DNA of 64,000 bases. Origin: Methylophilus sp. 14. GTDB lineage: Bacteria; Pseudomonadota; Gammaproteobacteria; Burkholderiales; Methylophilaceae. The notes below the pieces were generated by a model that saw nothing but the letters and a program-made list of their open reading frames with translations, ran no database searches and had not been told where the DNA came from. Where the stretch lies: the NCBI RefSeq assembly GCF_015354345.1, contig NZ_JADKYS010000003.1, forward strand, positions 154,856 to 218,855, given 5' to 3'. Made by a program: the position numbers and the translations under genes. How positions within the stretch are numbered: position 1 is the first letter of the stretch; each line of letters starts with the position of its first letter. This document shows positions 43,009 to 53,212 of the stretch, in pieces.

Positions 43009-43830
43009 TTAGCGGGTGTGAGAACGCGGGTCAAACACATCACGCAAACCTTCGCCGAGCAGATTATACCCTAACACGGTAATTAATATGGCAAGTCCGG
43101 GGTAGAGCGAGAGCCACCAGGCAAACTGGATATACTCTTTGCCGTCGGTGAGAATGTTGCCCCAGGAGGCTTGTGGTGGCTGCACGCCGAGTCCTAGAAA
43201 ACTGAGACCTGATTCGAGCAGTACGGCACTGGCGATGCCTAATACCACGCTGACTAATACCGGTGTCAGGCTATTCGGCAGGCAGTGTTTAAAAATCACG
43301 CGCCAGTCTTGTGCGCCTAGCGCGGTGGAGGCTGCCACAAATTCGCGCTGGGTCAGGCTTAAGAATTCGGCCCTGACTAAGCGCGTCACGCCCATCCAGG
43401 AGGTGAGGCCAATGACAATCATAACGTTGGTGATAGAAGGGCTTAAAAAGGCAATCACGGCCAAAATCAGGAAAAAGCTGGGGATAGACAGCATGATGTC
43501 GACCAGGCGCATAATGACGGTATCTACCCAGCCGCGGTAGTAACCAGCCAGCGCCCCTAAAATGACGCCAATCACGGTAGAAATGCCGACAGCCACCAGG
43601 CCAACTAATAAAGAGACACGGCCGCCAAACAGCATGCGGCTCCAGACATCCCGGCCCAGTCCATCGGTGCCCATCCAGTGCTCCGCAGAGGGCGCAATCA
43701 GGATTTGTTTGACTTGCACGGCATCTGGATCATAGGGCGCAATCCACGGTGCGAGCAGCGCCAGCAGTAAAATGATGCCAATTAAGCAGAGCCCGGTGAC
43801 GGCCATAGGATTTTGCAGGATTCTTTGCAT
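43009..43830 (-). CDS. Peptide ABC transporter permease, DppC/OppC type
   Basis: A 273-residue inner-membrane permease. It has about six membrane helices and the ABC coupling motif ([20 protein letters not shown]). The early region [21 protein letters not shown] is the usual DppC/OppC signature (21 residues; its core is [12 protein letters not shown]). It follows the partner permease by 14 bases. No ATPase gene of the system follows; fabI comes next. Confidence 0.92.
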   Translation of the reverse strand: MQRILQNPMAVTGLCLIGIILLLALLAPWIAPYDPDAVQVKQILIAPSAEHWMGTDGLGRDVWSRMLFGGRVSLLVGLVAVGISTVIGVILGALAGYYRGWVDTVIMRLVDIMLSIPSFFLILAVIAFLSPSITNVMIVIGLTSWMGVTRLVRAEFLSLTQREFVAASTALGAQDWRVIFKHCLPNSLTPVLVSVVLGIASAVLLESGLSFLGLGVQPPQASWGNILTDGKEYIQFAWWLSLYPGLAILITVLGYNLLGEGLRDVFDPRSHTR

Positions 43831-43844
43831 AGTATTTGTGAGCC

Positions 43845-44870
43845 TTAACCTTGTGGCATCACGCCTCTGCGCAGGCGCGGGTCTGCCCAGGCGTAGGCTA
43901 AGTCTGCCAGCAAGTTGCCCATGAGTGTCAGCGCTGAGCCGATGGTGAGTATGCCCATGATCACCGGAAAATCGCGCATCATGACGGCGTCGTAAAACAG
44001 TTTGCCCATGCCTGGGATGGCAAAAATGGTTTCGGCGATTACCGAGCCGCCAATCAGGCCGGGGAGAGATAGGCCGACCAGGGTAATAAGTGGCAGTAGG
44101 GCGTTGCGCAAGGCGTGGCGATAAGTGACGGTACGGTCACTGAGGCCTTTGGCACGTGCTGTGATCACGAAGTCCTGGCTGAGGACGTCCAGCATGCCGT
44201 TTTTGACAAACATGGTGACACCGGCCAGGCCTGTGATTGCTGGAATCACCACTGGCAAGAACAAATGCATGAAAAGATCCTGGCATTTTTGCCACGCATC
44301 GAGTTGGGCATAATTAAGGCTATGCAGGCCAGAAATCGGAAACCAGGGGTGAATGACGCCCAGCCAGTACATCAGCAATAACGATAACCAGAAGCCCGGG
44401 ATAGAAAAGCCGATAAAGTTAAACAGGGTAATGCTACGGTCTGGCCAGCGACCATATTTTTTGGCCGCGATGACGCCTAAGGGCACTGCCAGCGTCAGGG
44501 TCAAAAACAAGCCGACTAAATTCATCAGCAGCGTGACAGGTAGCGCCTCCTGGATCATGCCGGGCGTGGTGTTGCCGTCTTTATCGGTTTCTGCCCAAAA
44601 CACCGGTTTTTGGTGGCTGGCAAATGAGTGGCCAAAGTCCAGATGCACCATGCGCTCCAGCCACAGGCCATATTGCACAATCACGGGTTTGTCTAAATGA
44701 TAGAGTTCGCGCAGCTTTTGACGCGATTCTTCAGAGGATTTGGGATCAAACGCGGCCTCGGTGCTGGTGATATCCCCCGGTGCCAGGTGCATGATGAAGA
44801 AAGAAATCAGACTGATGCCGATCAACATCGGAATCATCCACACTATGCGTCTGATCAGGTAATTGAGCAT
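43845..44870 (-). CDS. Peptide ABC transporter permease, DppB/OppB type
   Basis: A 341-residue inner-membrane permease paired with the DppC-like protein. It starts with the typical MLNYLIRRIVWMIPMLIG, has the coupling motif DFVITARAKGLSDRTVTYRH, and includes an extra periplasmic region of about 50 residues near 70-120 (FWAETDKDGNTTPG) usual in this subgroup. It begins two bases after the stop of the binding-protein gene, so the three genes are one operon. Confidence 0.92.
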   Translation of the reverse strand: MLNYLIRRIVWMIPMLIGISLISFFIMHLAPGDITSTEAAFDPKSSEESRQKLRELYHLDKPVIVQYGLWLERMVHLDFGHSFASHQKPVFWAETDKDGNTTPGMIQEALPVTLLMNLVGLFLTLTLAVPLGVIAAKKYGRWPDRSITLFNFIGFSIPGFWLSLLLMYWLGVIHPWFPISGLHSLNYAQLDAWQKCQDLFMHLFLPVVIPAITGLAGVTMFVKNGMLDVLSQDFVITARAKGLSDRTVTYRHALRNALLPLITLVGLSLPGLIGGSVIAETIFAIPGMGKLFYDAVMMRDFPVIMGILTIGSALTLMGNLLADLAYAWADPRLRRGVMPQG

Positions 44871-44872
44871 GC

Positions 44873-46588
44873 TTATTCTGCCTGTATTTGCGTGCGTCTG
44901 AGGGGCTCAGGAAGATACCATTTATGTGAATCATACCCCACACCGGCAGGAGGCACCGGATTCATAATGCCTTGTACACGCTTATGAATCGCCGTCAGGC
45001 CATAGCCGGCAGACAGATACACCAGTGGACTATCCTCATATAACACCTTGGCAAAGTCGTGATAGATCTGCATGCGCTTTTCCGGGTCAAACTCTATGCG
45101 GCCTTGCTCCAGCAATTTATCGACGGCCGGATTATTGTAGCCAATAAAGTTAAACTGGCCCGGGCCTTGTTGGCTGGAGTGCCAGATCGAGTATTGGTCA
45201 GGGTCCAGGCTCAAGCCCCAGCCCATGACGACGGCGTCAAAGTCGCCTGGTTTAATAAAGTTGGTGAGCAGGCTGGCCCATTCCAGGGTGCGGATACGCG
45301 TTTCAATGCCCACTTCTTTCAAGCGGCGCTGGATAATCACCGCTGTTTTTTCACGTTGTTTATTGCCCAGGTTGGTCAGTACTTCAAATGACAGTTCTTT
45401 GCCATCGCGTTCCACAATACCATCGCCATTGCTGTCCACATAGCCTGCCTCAGCCAGCAATTGTTTGGCTTTGGCCGGGTCAAACGGGTAGGGCGTTAAG
45501 TCTGGGTTGCTCCAGCGCGTCCCAGGTTTGTAGGGCGAGGCAATGGCGATGCCCAGGCCGAGATACACGCCGTCGATAATCTCTTGTTTGTCTATGGCGT
45601 AATTGATTGCTTTGCGGACACGCACATCGTCAAACGGTTTGCGCTTGAGGTTAAAGCCAAGGTAGGTGTAACTATTGCCGAGCTCTTTGTACTGGTTAAG
45701 CTTGGCTTGCAGTGCCGGACGCGACGGAATAATACGCGCATAGGTAATCGGGTCCAGCGTCATGCTATCAATGTTGTCGGCCATCAGCTCCAGAAACTGC
45801 GCGGCCGGGTCTGGGATAATCCGTTCAACCACGCTATCAATGTTGGCTGGACCCAAGACTGATTTTGGATTTCTTTCCAGTTTTAAGTACTCACCATGCC
45901 GCCATTCTTTTAACTGGTAGTAGTGGCTGCCTAGCGGTTTTTGCGCAAAACTGGTGGTATGAATATCTTGCCCGGCCAGCTTGTGTTTTGGCAGCACTTG
46001 CAAGTGTGCCCAGCTTTCGAGCGCAGGCGCAAAGGGCTGGGCATAGTGCACGATAAATGTGTGGGCATCGGGCGCCTCGGCCTTGGTCACCAGTTGGTAG
46101 TCTGATGCATAGGGGCTATGCGTTTTTTCGTCAATGATCAGTTGCCAGGTAAATAACACGTCGGCGCTGGTGAGTGGCTTGCCGTCTGCCCATTGCAAGC
46201 CTGGCTTGAGTTTAAACGTAATGGTATTTTTATCATCTGCAACCTGCCATGATTCCGCCAGTTCACCGGCAAGATCGAGGTCCTGATTAAATGTCAGCAA
46301 AGAGTTAAACAGGTAAGCACCGATTGCCAATGAGGCCGATTCACCCGCCACCATGCCTATCATGCCACTGGGGTCTGAGGGCATGGCACTGATCAGCGTG
46401 CCGCCTGTTTGTGCGGGATATGGCTGGTTTAACGCTGCCGTATTCTGGTCCGGGCTGTCTGCACTGCAAGCCAGTAATGCGCTGCATAGCATGCCGATTA
46501 TGAGCTGTTGACCAATGGACGCATATTGCTTGGTGCAAATGGGATGCATCCTGGTCAATCGTCGATTCGTCATGCATCGATTCGTCAT
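44873..46588 (-). CDS. Peptide ABC transporter substrate-binding lipoprotein (family 5)
   Basis: A 571-residue periplasmic binding protein. A lipoprotein signal (IIGMLCSALLACSADS, lipobox LLAC) is followed by the extracellular solute-binding family 5 domain: GELAESWQVADDKNTITFKL, KPLTSADVLFTWQL, VRKAINYAIDKQEI and AVVMGWGLSLDPDQYSIWHS. Peptides are the usual ligands. The first 14 residues include a repeated word (ATGACGAATCG twice within 26 bases), and ATG 46549 is an alternative start. The mltD gene ends 14 bases upstream, which suggests import of murein fragments (inference). Confidence 0.92.
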   Translation of the reverse strand: MTNRCMTNRRLTRMHPICTKQYASIGQQLIIGMLCSALLACSADSPDQNTAALNQPYPAQTGGTLISAMPSDPSGMIGMVAGESASLAIGAYLFNSLLTFNQDLDLAGELAESWQVADDKNTITFKLKPGLQWADGKPLTSADVLFTWQLIIDEKTHSPYASDYQLVTKAEAPDAHTFIVHYAQPFAPALESWAHLQVLPKHKLAGQDIHTTSFAQKPLGSHYYQLKEWRHGEYLKLERNPKSVLGPANIDSVVERIIPDPAAQFLELMADNIDSMTLDPITYARIIPSRPALQAKLNQYKELGNSYTYLGFNLKRKPFDDVRVRKAINYAIDKQEIIDGVYLGLGIAIASPYKPGTRWSNPDLTPYPFDPAKAKQLLAEAGYVDSNGDGIVERDGKELSFEVLTNLGNKQREKTAVIIQRRLKEVGIETRIRTLEWASLLTNFIKPGDFDAVVMGWGLSLDPDQYSIWHSSQQGPGQFNFIGYNNPAVDKLLEQGRIEFDPEKRMQIYHDFAKVLYEDSPLVYLSAGYGLTAIHKRVQGIMNPVPPAGVGYDSHKWYLPEPLRRTQIQAE

Positions 46589-46602
46589 GGTGTCTCGCCG
46601 TG

Positions 46603-48141
46603 TCAGTGTTTGGTTTTTTTACTATGTGTTGTCGTGGTTTTTTTGTGCGTAGAGGATTGCCCGCTGCTACGCGTTTTGCTGGTAGCCGTTGTTTTCTTAT
46701 GACCCGCTCTCGCGCTGGTTTTTGAGCCATGTGACTGGCTGGCACTGCTTGTGCTGCTTTCCTGTTTTTCCAGCTGCAACACCTGACCAACGGCCAGGTT
46801 TTTGGACTTCAGGTGATTTTGCTGCATGATTTGTTTGCTGCTGATGCCATAACGCTTAGCCAGCTTTGCCAATGTATCACCTTGTTTCACCTTATGCGAG
46901 ATAGATACAGATTTGGATTCTCTTTCTACAGGGATCTCAATCGGCAATTGTGCCATGGCGGCGACATCAATCGGCCTGGTCAGGCCAGATTGCACACTGG
47001 CCGGTACCAACAAAGGCCTGCGCACAATCAGGTTACGGTTAGGCTTGAGGTTGTTGGTGGCGCTCAGCTCATAAATGCTGATGCCAAACTGGCTGGCAAT
47101 GGCGCCCAGGCGCTCGCCACGTTTTGGTTGGTAGCTATGCCAGTTAGATAATGGCCGGTTATAACCACTGAGGTTATTGGTGAAGTTGCTGGCAGCCCAG
47201 GTGGGCAGCAATAGCTTTTGATAGCTGTTTTCGGTAATCAGCACCGGGCGCGTAAAGCTGGGGTTCAGCGCATTAAACTCTTCCAGTGAAATCCCTGCCA
47301 GCTCAGCCGCCAGCTTGGCGTCAATTTTGTTGGGCGCTTGCACCGTGGTGAAATACGGTTTGTTAGGAATCTCGTTGAGCGTTAGCCCATAGTTTTCCGG
47401 GCGGAAAATAATGTTTTTAATCGCCTGCAATTTCGGCACGTAGTTACGTGTTTCATCAGGCAAAGACAAATGCTGGTAGTCGGTGGGCAGCCCTAACTGG
47501 CGGTTGCGCTCAATCGCGCGCGCTACGGTGCCTTCACCTGCGTTATAGGCTGCCAGCGCCAAGTCCCAGGCACCAAACATGGTGTAGAGTTTTTGCAGGT
47601 AGTTAAGCGCCGCCTGGGTGGCCGCAGTGACGTCTTTACGCGAATCTTTCCAGTAGTTTTGCTTAAGGCCAAAGTCTTTGCCGGTAGACGGAATAAATTG
47701 CCAGATGCCTGAGGCTTTACTGGTAGACAGCGCTTTGGGGTTAAAACCACTTTCAATCATGGGCAGCAGCGCAATTTCGGTCGGCATGCCTCTTTTTTCG
47801 ACTTCAACCACAATATGGTAGAGGTACTTTTTGCTGCGCTCCAGCATGCGTGACACGTAGTCCGGGCGCGAGGCATACCATTGCTCGTGCTTGTTGGTAT
47901 AGGTGGAGTCTATGTCTGGCATGTTGAAGCCGTCACGCACGCGGTCCCACAGACTGTCTTGCAGGGTTAACGAGTCTTCAAACTGGTAGCTGGAGTTGTA
48001 GTTTTCTGATTCCGGGCCGCCATAACTTTCATCATAACTGCCGTTGTCATCCGACATGCTGGCTGGCTCTACGTATTCAGCCAATGCCAATAATGGAAGG
48101 GCTGAAAGGGCGGCACATAGCAGTAATTTTTTAAAACGCAT
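46603..48141 (-). CDS. mltD: Membrane-bound lytic murein transglycosylase D
   Basis: A 512-residue exported enzyme that cuts peptidoglycan glycan strands, leaving 1,6-anhydromuramic ends. ATG 48141 gives a good signal peptide (MRFKKLLLCAALSALPLLAL); longer frames are not credible. The SLT domain (about 110-260) shows the catalytic Glu in LLPMIESGFNPKALS and ASGIWQFIPSTGKDFGL. Two LysM wall-binding domains follow (about 345-395 and 415-460, the second with VKQGDTLAKLAKRYGIS). The last 45 residues are a Ser/Thr/Lys/His-rich low-complexity tail. The gene sits between gloB and a peptide importer, as in E. coli where mltD and gloB are neighbours. Confidence 0.94.
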   Translation of the reverse strand: MRFKKLLLCAALSALPLLALAEYVEPASMSDDNGSYDESYGGPESENYNSSYQFEDSLTLQDSLWDRVRDGFNMPDIDSTYTNKHEQWYASRPDYVSRMLERSKKYLYHIVVEVEKRGMPTEIALLPMIESGFNPKALSTSKASGIWQFIPSTGKDFGLKQNYWKDSRKDVTAATQAALNYLQKLYTMFGAWDLALAAYNAGEGTVARAIERNRQLGLPTDYQHLSLPDETRNYVPKLQAIKNIIFRPENYGLTLNEIPNKPYFTTVQAPNKIDAKLAAELAGISLEEFNALNPSFTRPVLITENSYQKLLLPTWAASNFTNNLSGYNRPLSNWHSYQPKRGERLGAIASQFGISIYELSATNNLKPNRNLIVRRPLLVPASVQSGLTRPIDVAAMAQLPIEIPVERESKSVSISHKVKQGDTLAKLAKRYGISSKQIMQQNHLKSKNLAVGQVLQLEKQESSTSSASQSHGSKTSARAGHKKTTATSKTRSSGQSSTHKKTTTTHSKKTKH

Positions 48142-48343
48142 GACGGTAATACTTAATCCTGAGACTGTTGCACAAGGTAATACTGAGAAAAACTTGCACA
48201 TGCATTGATAAACCCGGGTGGCCGTTAGGGCCATGCCAACCAGCACGTGATTGGCGTAACGCATACAAGCGCTTTAAGGAGGACATCATTCTACGTTAAT
48301 TTTTCAGTGAGACAAGTTTTTATGTCTACAGAAAGGTTATACA

Positions 48344-49123
48344 TTAAAAGTGGTTGCGCCGTGCGCGCAGCTCGGTAAACACATCAATCGCTGACCAGTG
48401 CTGAAAAGCCGCTTGTTGTGACAAGGCCTCGCAACGCAGAAACGGGTTGGTGGCTAACTCCAGCGCCAGTGTTGTGGGCAAGGTAGGCAGATTCTGCGCG
48501 CGCAAGTGTGCGGTATGGCGCGCGCGTTGCTGCAAGTCTGCATTGTCGGGGTCTACCGTTTGCGCAAAAGCAATATTGTGCGCGGTGTATTCATGTGCAG
48601 GGTAGATCAGCGTGTTTGCCGACAGCGCTGCGATCTGTTGCAATGAGGCGTACATTTGCGGCGGCGTGCCTTCAAACAAGCGGCCACAACCTGCGCCAAA
48701 CAATACATCGCCGCTAAACAAGTGCTGATGATTGAGGTAATAGGCAATATGGTCCAGCGTGTGTCCGGGCAGGGCCAGTACGTCGCAATTGAGAGCGCCA
48801 AAGTGTTTAAATGCCAGGCGATTGCCTTGTTTGACGCGTGTGGCCTGCAGAGACTGATAAGCTGGGTGATCGCTCTCAGGGGCGTAGACGGTGCATTGCC
48901 AGTGCTTCTGTAGCGCTGCGGCTCCGCCGACATGGTCAGCATGGTGATGGGTAAGCAAGATGCCATCCAACTGTAACTGGCGCGCCTGCAAGGCCTGCTC
49001 AACAACCTCGGCATCGCCAGGGTCAACCACCAGTGCATATTGACCGCGGTGAATCAGCCATAAATAATTATCGCTAAAAGCGGGCAGTGCGGTGATCTCT
49101 ATGCTTGCAGAAGTGTCGTGCAT
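48344..49123 (-). CDS. gloB: Hydroxyacylglutathione hydrolase (glyoxalase II)
   Basis: A 259-residue metallo-beta-lactamase-fold enzyme that splits S-lactoylglutathione to lactate and glutathione, completing methylglyoxal removal. The binuclear metal motif is THHHADHVGG, with further ligands in LPGHTLDHIAYY, FSGDVLFGAGCGR and YPAHEYT. The C-terminal glyoxalase II domain ends in FTELRARRNHF. It diverges from the methyltransferase gene. The 202 bases to mltD hold no gene, so the two may be transcribed separately. Confidence 0.96.
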   Translation of the reverse strand: MHDTSASIEITALPAFSDNYLWLIHRGQYALVVDPGDAEVVEQALQARQLQLDGILLTHHHADHVGGAAALQKHWQCTVYAPESDHPAYQSLQATRVKQGNRLAFKHFGALNCDVLALPGHTLDHIAYYLNHQHLFSGDVLFGAGCGRLFEGTPPQMYASLQQIAALSANTLIYPAHEYTAHNIAFAQTVDPDNADLQQRARHTAHLRAQNLPTLPTTLALELATNPFLRCEALSQQAAFQHWSAIDVFTELRARRNHF

Positions 49124-49224
49124 CCCGCATCATTGAAAAAATGATCATGATTGTCAAGGCACAATCGTGTTTAGCCGCCTGTTTTACACTTTGTGTTATT
49201 TCTGGCATTTTTGGGAGCTTCATC

Positions 49225-50019
49225 TTGCAATCCAGCCAGCCAGCCAGCTTAAATGAAACTGCTTTTGATGCCATGGCGTTGGGCCGCTATATTGCCCAGC
49301 GCGAGATTCCGCTGTATGCACAAACGGTGGCAGATGTGTTTGGATTCCATGCCTTGCAGATAGGCTGGCCGACGCACGATTTACTTGAACATTGCCGCAT
49401 CCCTTATAAACACTCCTTACAGCTCTCGGCGACGCCGAATGCTTCACTATTGTGTGAAAGCGAGTTCTTGCCGTTTGCCGAACAGTCAGTTGACCTGGTG
49501 TGCATGCCGCACGTGCTAGAGCAGTGTGCTGATCCGCAACAAACTTTGCGTGAGGTGTTTCGCGTGCTGGTGCCTGAGGGCACGGTGGTGCTGACTGGCA
49601 TCACACCAGTCAGCTGCCTGGGGTTGCGCGCTCGGGTGGGCCAATTTAAGCAGGCCGGGCACTTTGAGCGCCTGTTTACCGCCTGGCGCATCCGTGATTG
49701 GCTAAGTGTGCTTGGCTTTGAAGTCGTGCATAGTGGTAGTTTGATTCATGCCTTGCCAATCAATGACCCGGTGTGGCTGGCGCGGCAATCTTGCCTTGAG
49801 CGCTGGGGGCGGCACACCTGTGGCATGACCGGAGGCGTGTATTTTCTGATTGCCAAAAAAAGGGTCTTGAATGTGCGTCTGCTCAAGCCTGACTGGAAAA
49901 AATCACCGCTCAACCATGCTTTACAGGTGCGAAAAGGCCAGTCCAGCATACAAAAACAAGTGCAAAAACAGTTAGAATGCGCGGATGTCGACTCAACAAT
50001 GGATAGAAATGTACGCTGA
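49225..50019 (+). CDS. SAM-dependent methyltransferase (type 11, YafS-like)
   Basis: A 264-residue predicted methyltransferase. I choose the TTG at 49225 because a strong GGGAG lies seven bases upstream and relatives begin shortly before [20 protein letters not shown]. The longer reading from 49105 adds a hydrophobic segment that overlaps the divergent gloB start. The domain has [11 protein letters not shown], the acidic [20 protein letters not shown] and [18 protein letters not shown], but the first SAM-binding glycine loop is weak. In E. coli the equivalent gene between gloB and rnhA is yafS. It overlaps rnhA by 35 bases. Substrate unknown. Confidence 0.85.
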   Translation: MQSSQPASLNETAFDAMALGRYIAQREIPLYAQTVADVFGFHALQIGWPTHDLLEHCRIPYKHSLQLSATPNASLLCESEFLPFAEQSVDLVCMPHVLEQCADPQQTLREVFRVLVPEGTVVLTGITPVSCLGLRARVGQFKQAGHFERLFTAWRIRDWLSVLGFEVVHSGSLIHALPINDPVWLARQSCLERWGRHTCGMTGGVYFLIAKKRVLNVRLLKPDWKKSPLNHALQVRKGQSSIQKQVQKQLECADVDSTMDRNVR

Positions 50020-50434
50020 TGGTGCCTGCAAGGGTAACCCAGGCGTTGGGGGCTGGGGCGTTTGGCTCAAAGCGGGTGAACACGAAAAGTCACTGTTTGG
50101 CGGTGAAGCACTGACCACCAATAACCGTATGGAGATGATGGCGGTGATTCAAGGCCTGCAGGCATTGAAAAAGCCTTCACAGGTCAAGGTGTATACAGAC
50201 TCCAGTTATGTACAAAAAGGCATGACAGAGTGGCTGGCAGGCTGGAAAAAGAAACAGTGGCGTACGGCGGATAAAAAACCAGTTAAAAATGCCGACTTAT
50301 GGCAAATACTGGATGCACTGGCAGTCGCGCACCAGATCGAATGGATCTGGGTAAAAGGCCATGCCGGTAATGAAGGCAATGAGCGTGCGGATGCACTGGC
50401 TAACCAGGGCGTGCTGACGGTTGCGGCGAGTTAA
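49985..50434 (+). CDS. rnhA: Ribonuclease HI
   Basis: A 149-residue nuclease that removes RNA from RNA-DNA hybrids during replication and R-loop repair. The acidic active site is complete: Asp12 in [12 protein letters not shown], Glu50 in NNRMEMM, Asp72 in VYTDSSYV and the late Asp in [12 protein letters not shown]. The basic handle region ([19 protein letters not shown]) is present. It starts inside the methyltransferase gene and is followed 12 bases later by dnaQ, the same pairing as in E. coli. Confidence 0.97.
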   Translation: MSTQQWIEMYADGACKGNPGVGGWGVWLKAGEHEKSLFGGEALTTNNRMEMMAVIQGLQALKKPSQVKVYTDSSYVQKGMTEWLAGWKKKQWRTADKKPVKNADLWQILDALAVAHQIEWIWVKGHAGNEGNERADALANQGVLTVAAS

Positions 50435-50446
50435 GAGGGGTTATTG

Positions 50447-51127
50447 ATGAGACAGATTTTTCTCGATACGGAAACCACCGGTTTATATCCTGACCAGGGG
50501 CATCGTATTATTGAAATTGCCGCGGTAGAAATCTTTAACCGCCGGCCCACCCAGCGTCATTTCCACATTTATATTAATCCCGAGCGCGAGATCGACCCCG
50601 GCGCGCAAGAGGTGCACGGTATTTCGCTGGAGTTTTTGCAAGACAAACCTTTATTTGCCAGTATTGCCGAAGAGTTTGTGGCGTTTATCCGTGGCGCCGA
50701 GTTAATTATCCATAATGCGCCGTTTGATATTGGCTTTTTAAATATGGAGCTCGCCAAGCTGGGCCAGGACAAGCTGGAAACCTATGTCAGCGGCATTATC
50801 GACACCTTGAAAATGGCCAAGGAAATGCGGCCAGGCCAACGTAACAACCTGGACGCCTTGTGCCGACACTTTGGCATTGATAACTCGCAGCGTACCTTGC
50901 ACGGCGCCTTGCTGGATGCGGAGTTGCTGGCGGAAGTATATATCGCCATGACGCGCGGCCAGGAGAGCCTGCTGATGGAGTTGTCCAGCCCGGTAGAGCA
51001 AGCGACACATGCCAATCTGGCCGTAGACTTTTCTGCATTAAAGCTGGTCACTGCAGATGAAGAGGAGTTGGGTGCGCATCAACAATATATTGCAGGCTTA
51101 GCCAAGGCGGGTGCAAGCCCCTGGTAG
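50447..51127 (+). CDS. dnaQ: DNA polymerase III epsilon subunit (proofreading exonuclease)
   Basis: A 226-residue 3'-5' exonuclease that corrects polymerase errors. The DEDDh residues are visible: Asp7 and Glu9 in FLDTETTGL, Asp in IHNAPFDIGFLN, and His/Asp in RTLHGALLDAELLAEVY. The C-terminal segment after about 180 would bind the polymerase alpha subunit. GAGGGG lies upstream of ATG 50447. It is the last gene of the yafS-rnhA-dnaQ group; 118 non-coding bases follow. Confidence 0.97.
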   Translation: MRQIFLDTETTGLYPDQGHRIIEIAAVEIFNRRPTQRHFHIYINPEREIDPGAQEVHGISLEFLQDKPLFASIAEEFVAFIRGAELIIHNAPFDIGFLNMELAKLGQDKLETYVSGIIDTLKMAKEMRPGQRNNLDALCRHFGIDNSQRTLHGALLDAELLAEVYIAMTRGQESLLMELSSPVEQATHANLAVDFSALKLVTADEEELGAHQQYIAGLAKAGASPW

Positions 51128-51245
51128 CCGCTTTAGTGGCTGATTAACGCGGTGTCATATGTGTTAATCATGTCTTTGAATGGCCTGTTCATGCGCTAGT
51201 ATGAAATGTATCAATCAGTAAAATCACTTTGAATGTAGGTCTTTT

Positions 51246-52331
51246 ATGCTCACAGAAACCATTGTAGTCACCGGCGGTGCCGGTTTTATTGGCAGCAACT
51301 TTGTGAATGCCTGGGTGCGGCATAAGCTGGGCAAAGTGATTAACCTGGATAAATTGACGTATGCTGGCAATATGGAAAACCTGGCTGGCATTAGCCAAAA
51401 CCCTGCCCATATTTTTGTGCACGCGGATATCGGTGATAGGGCAGCTGTGAAATCCTTGCTGGAAACCCACAGGCCACGTGCAGTACTCAACTTCGCCGCC
51501 GAGAGCCACGTTGACCGTTCTATTCATGGGCCTGATGCCTTTATTCAAACCAATGTCGTGGGTACCTTTAATTTGCTGGAAGAGGTGCGCGCATATTGGC
51601 AAGCCTTACCGGTAGACGAGCAAGCGCAGTTCCGCTTTCTGCATGTCTCTACCGACGAAGTGTACGGCTCACTGGGGCCGAATGATCCGGCGTTTAAAGA
51701 GAGCAATACTTATCAGCCGAATAGTCCGTATTCGGCCTCCAAGGCGGCGTCTGACCATCTGGTGCGTGCCTATCACCACACCTATGGCTTGCCCACCCTG
51801 ACCACCAACTGTTCCAATAATTACGGTCCATATCACTTTCCGGAAAAACTGATTCCGCTGGTTATTCACAATGCCTTGTCTGGCAAGCCGCTGCCTATTT
51901 ACGGCAATGGCAGCAATATCCGCGACTGGCTGTATGTAGAAGACCATTGCAGTGCCATTCGCGAAGTGCTGGCTAAAGGCACGCCAGGCGAAACATACAA
52001 TATCGGCGGCTGGAATGAAAAAACCAACCTGGACGTGGTGCATACCTTGTGTGACATCCTCGACCAGGAACGTCCTAAAGCGCAAGGCAGTTACCGCGAC
52101 CAGATGACGTTTGTTAAGGACCGTCCAGGCCATGATGCACGCTATGCCATTGATGCTAGCAAAATTGAGCAGGAACTTGGCTGGAAGCCGCAAGAAACCT
52201 TTGAAACTGGCATCCGTAAAACCGTGCGCTGGTATCTGGAGCATCATGAGTGGGTGACACGTGTCACCAGCGGGGAATATCAGCATTGGCTCAACAAGAA
52301 TTACCACGAACGTGGAGAGGAGCTCGCATAA
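51246..52331 (+). CDS. rfbB: dTDP-glucose 4,6-dehydratase
   Basis: A 361-residue NAD-dependent extended short-chain dehydrogenase, the second step of dTDP-L-rhamnose synthesis for O-antigen or exopolysaccharide. The cofactor loop is [13 protein letters not shown]; the catalytic region has STDEVYG and [15 protein letters not shown] (Tyr-x3-Lys), with [14 protein letters not shown]. It opens the four-gene rhamnose operon rfbBACD; its stop overlaps the rfbA start by one base (TAATG). Confidence 0.97.
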   Translation: MLTETIVVTGGAGFIGSNFVNAWVRHKLGKVINLDKLTYAGNMENLAGISQNPAHIFVHADIGDRAAVKSLLETHRPRAVLNFAAESHVDRSIHGPDAFIQTNVVGTFNLLEEVRAYWQALPVDEQAQFRFLHVSTDEVYGSLGPNDPAFKESNTYQPNSPYSASKAASDHLVRAYHHTYGLPTLTTNCSNNYGPYHFPEKLIPLVIHNALSGKPLPIYGNGSNIRDWLYVEDHCSAIREVLAKGTPGETYNIGGWNEKTNLDVVHTLCDILDQERPKAQGSYRDQMTFVKDRPGHDARYAIDASKIEQELGWKPQETFETGIRKTVRWYLEHHEWVTRVTSGEYQHWLNKNYHERGEELA

Positions 52332-53212
52332 TGGCAAGAAAAGGCATTGTATTGGCCGGTGGTTCTGGCACCCGCTTGTATCCGGTAACCCAAGTGGTTT
52401 CCAAGCAATTGTTGCCGGTCTACGACAAACCCATGATTTACTATCCCTTGTCAGCATTGATGCTGGCAGGCATACGCGAAGTGCTGATTATTTCTACCCC
52501 CATGGATACGCCGCGTTTTAAAGAGTTATTGGGCGATGGCAGCCAATGGGGCATGCGCATTGAATATCAGGTACAACCCTCGCCAGATGGTTTGGCGCAG
52601 GCGTTTATCCTGGGCGAGTCTTTTATTGGTAACGATACCAGTGCACTGGTGCTGGGTGACAATATTTTCTACGGCCATGAGCTTGGTGAAATGGCCATGG
52701 CAGCAGGGCAACGTGAGCAGGGGGCGACAGTGTTTGCCTATCCGGTGAATGATCCTGAGCGCTATGGCGTGGTCGAGTTTGATGCGCAAGGCACCGCGAT
52801 CAGTCTGGAAGAAAAACCGACACAGCCTAAATCGCGTTATGCCGTGACCGGCCTGTATTTTTACGACCAGCGTGTGGTCGAAATCGCCAAAAACCTCAAG
52901 CCTTCACCGCGTGGCGAGCTGGAAATTACCGATGTGAATAAACAGTATCTGGCCTGGGGTGACCTCAATGTTGAAGTGATGGGGCGTGGTATGGCCTGGC
53001 TGGATACCGGCACGCATGAGTCTTTGCTGGAAGCTAGTGGTTTTATCCAGACCATAGAAAAACGCCAGGGTTTGAAAATCTCCTGTCTGGAAGAGATTGC
53101 TTACCGCCAGGGATTTATCACGGCTGAGCAACTGGATAAATTGGCCGATAAATACGCCAAAAACGGCTATGGGCAATATCTGAAACAAATTCTCAAAGAG
53201 CAGGTGTTTTAA
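52331..53212 (+). CDS. rfbA: Glucose-1-phosphate thymidylyltransferase
   Basis: A 293-residue nucleotidyltransferase that activates glucose 1-phosphate with dTTP, the first step of dTDP-rhamnose synthesis. The signature [20 protein letters not shown] starts the protein, followed by [26 protein letters not shown] and [17 protein letters not shown] 52331 overlaps the rfbB stop; an earlier in-frame start lies inside rfbB and is not needed. Its own stop overlaps the rfbC start in the same TAATG way. Confidence 0.97.
   Translation: MARKGIVLAGGSGTRLYPVTQVVSKQLLPVYDKPMIYYPLSALMLAGIREVLIISTPMDTPRFKELLGDGSQWGMRIEYQVQPSPDGLAQAFILGESFIGNDTSALVLGDNIFYGHELGEMAMAAGQREQGATVFAYPVNDPERYGVVEFDAQGTAISLEEKPTQPKSRYAVTGLYFYDQRVVEIAKNLKPSPRGELEITDVNKQYLAWGDLNVEVMGRGMAWLDTGTHESLLEASGFIQTIEKRQGLKISCLEEIAYRQGFITAEQLDKLADKYAKNGYGQYLKQILKEQVF

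Noticed and set aside
49105-49224. N-terminal membrane extension of the methyltransferase
   Set aside because: Overlaps the divergent gloB start and lacks a ribosome-binding site, while TTG 49225 has an ideal one.
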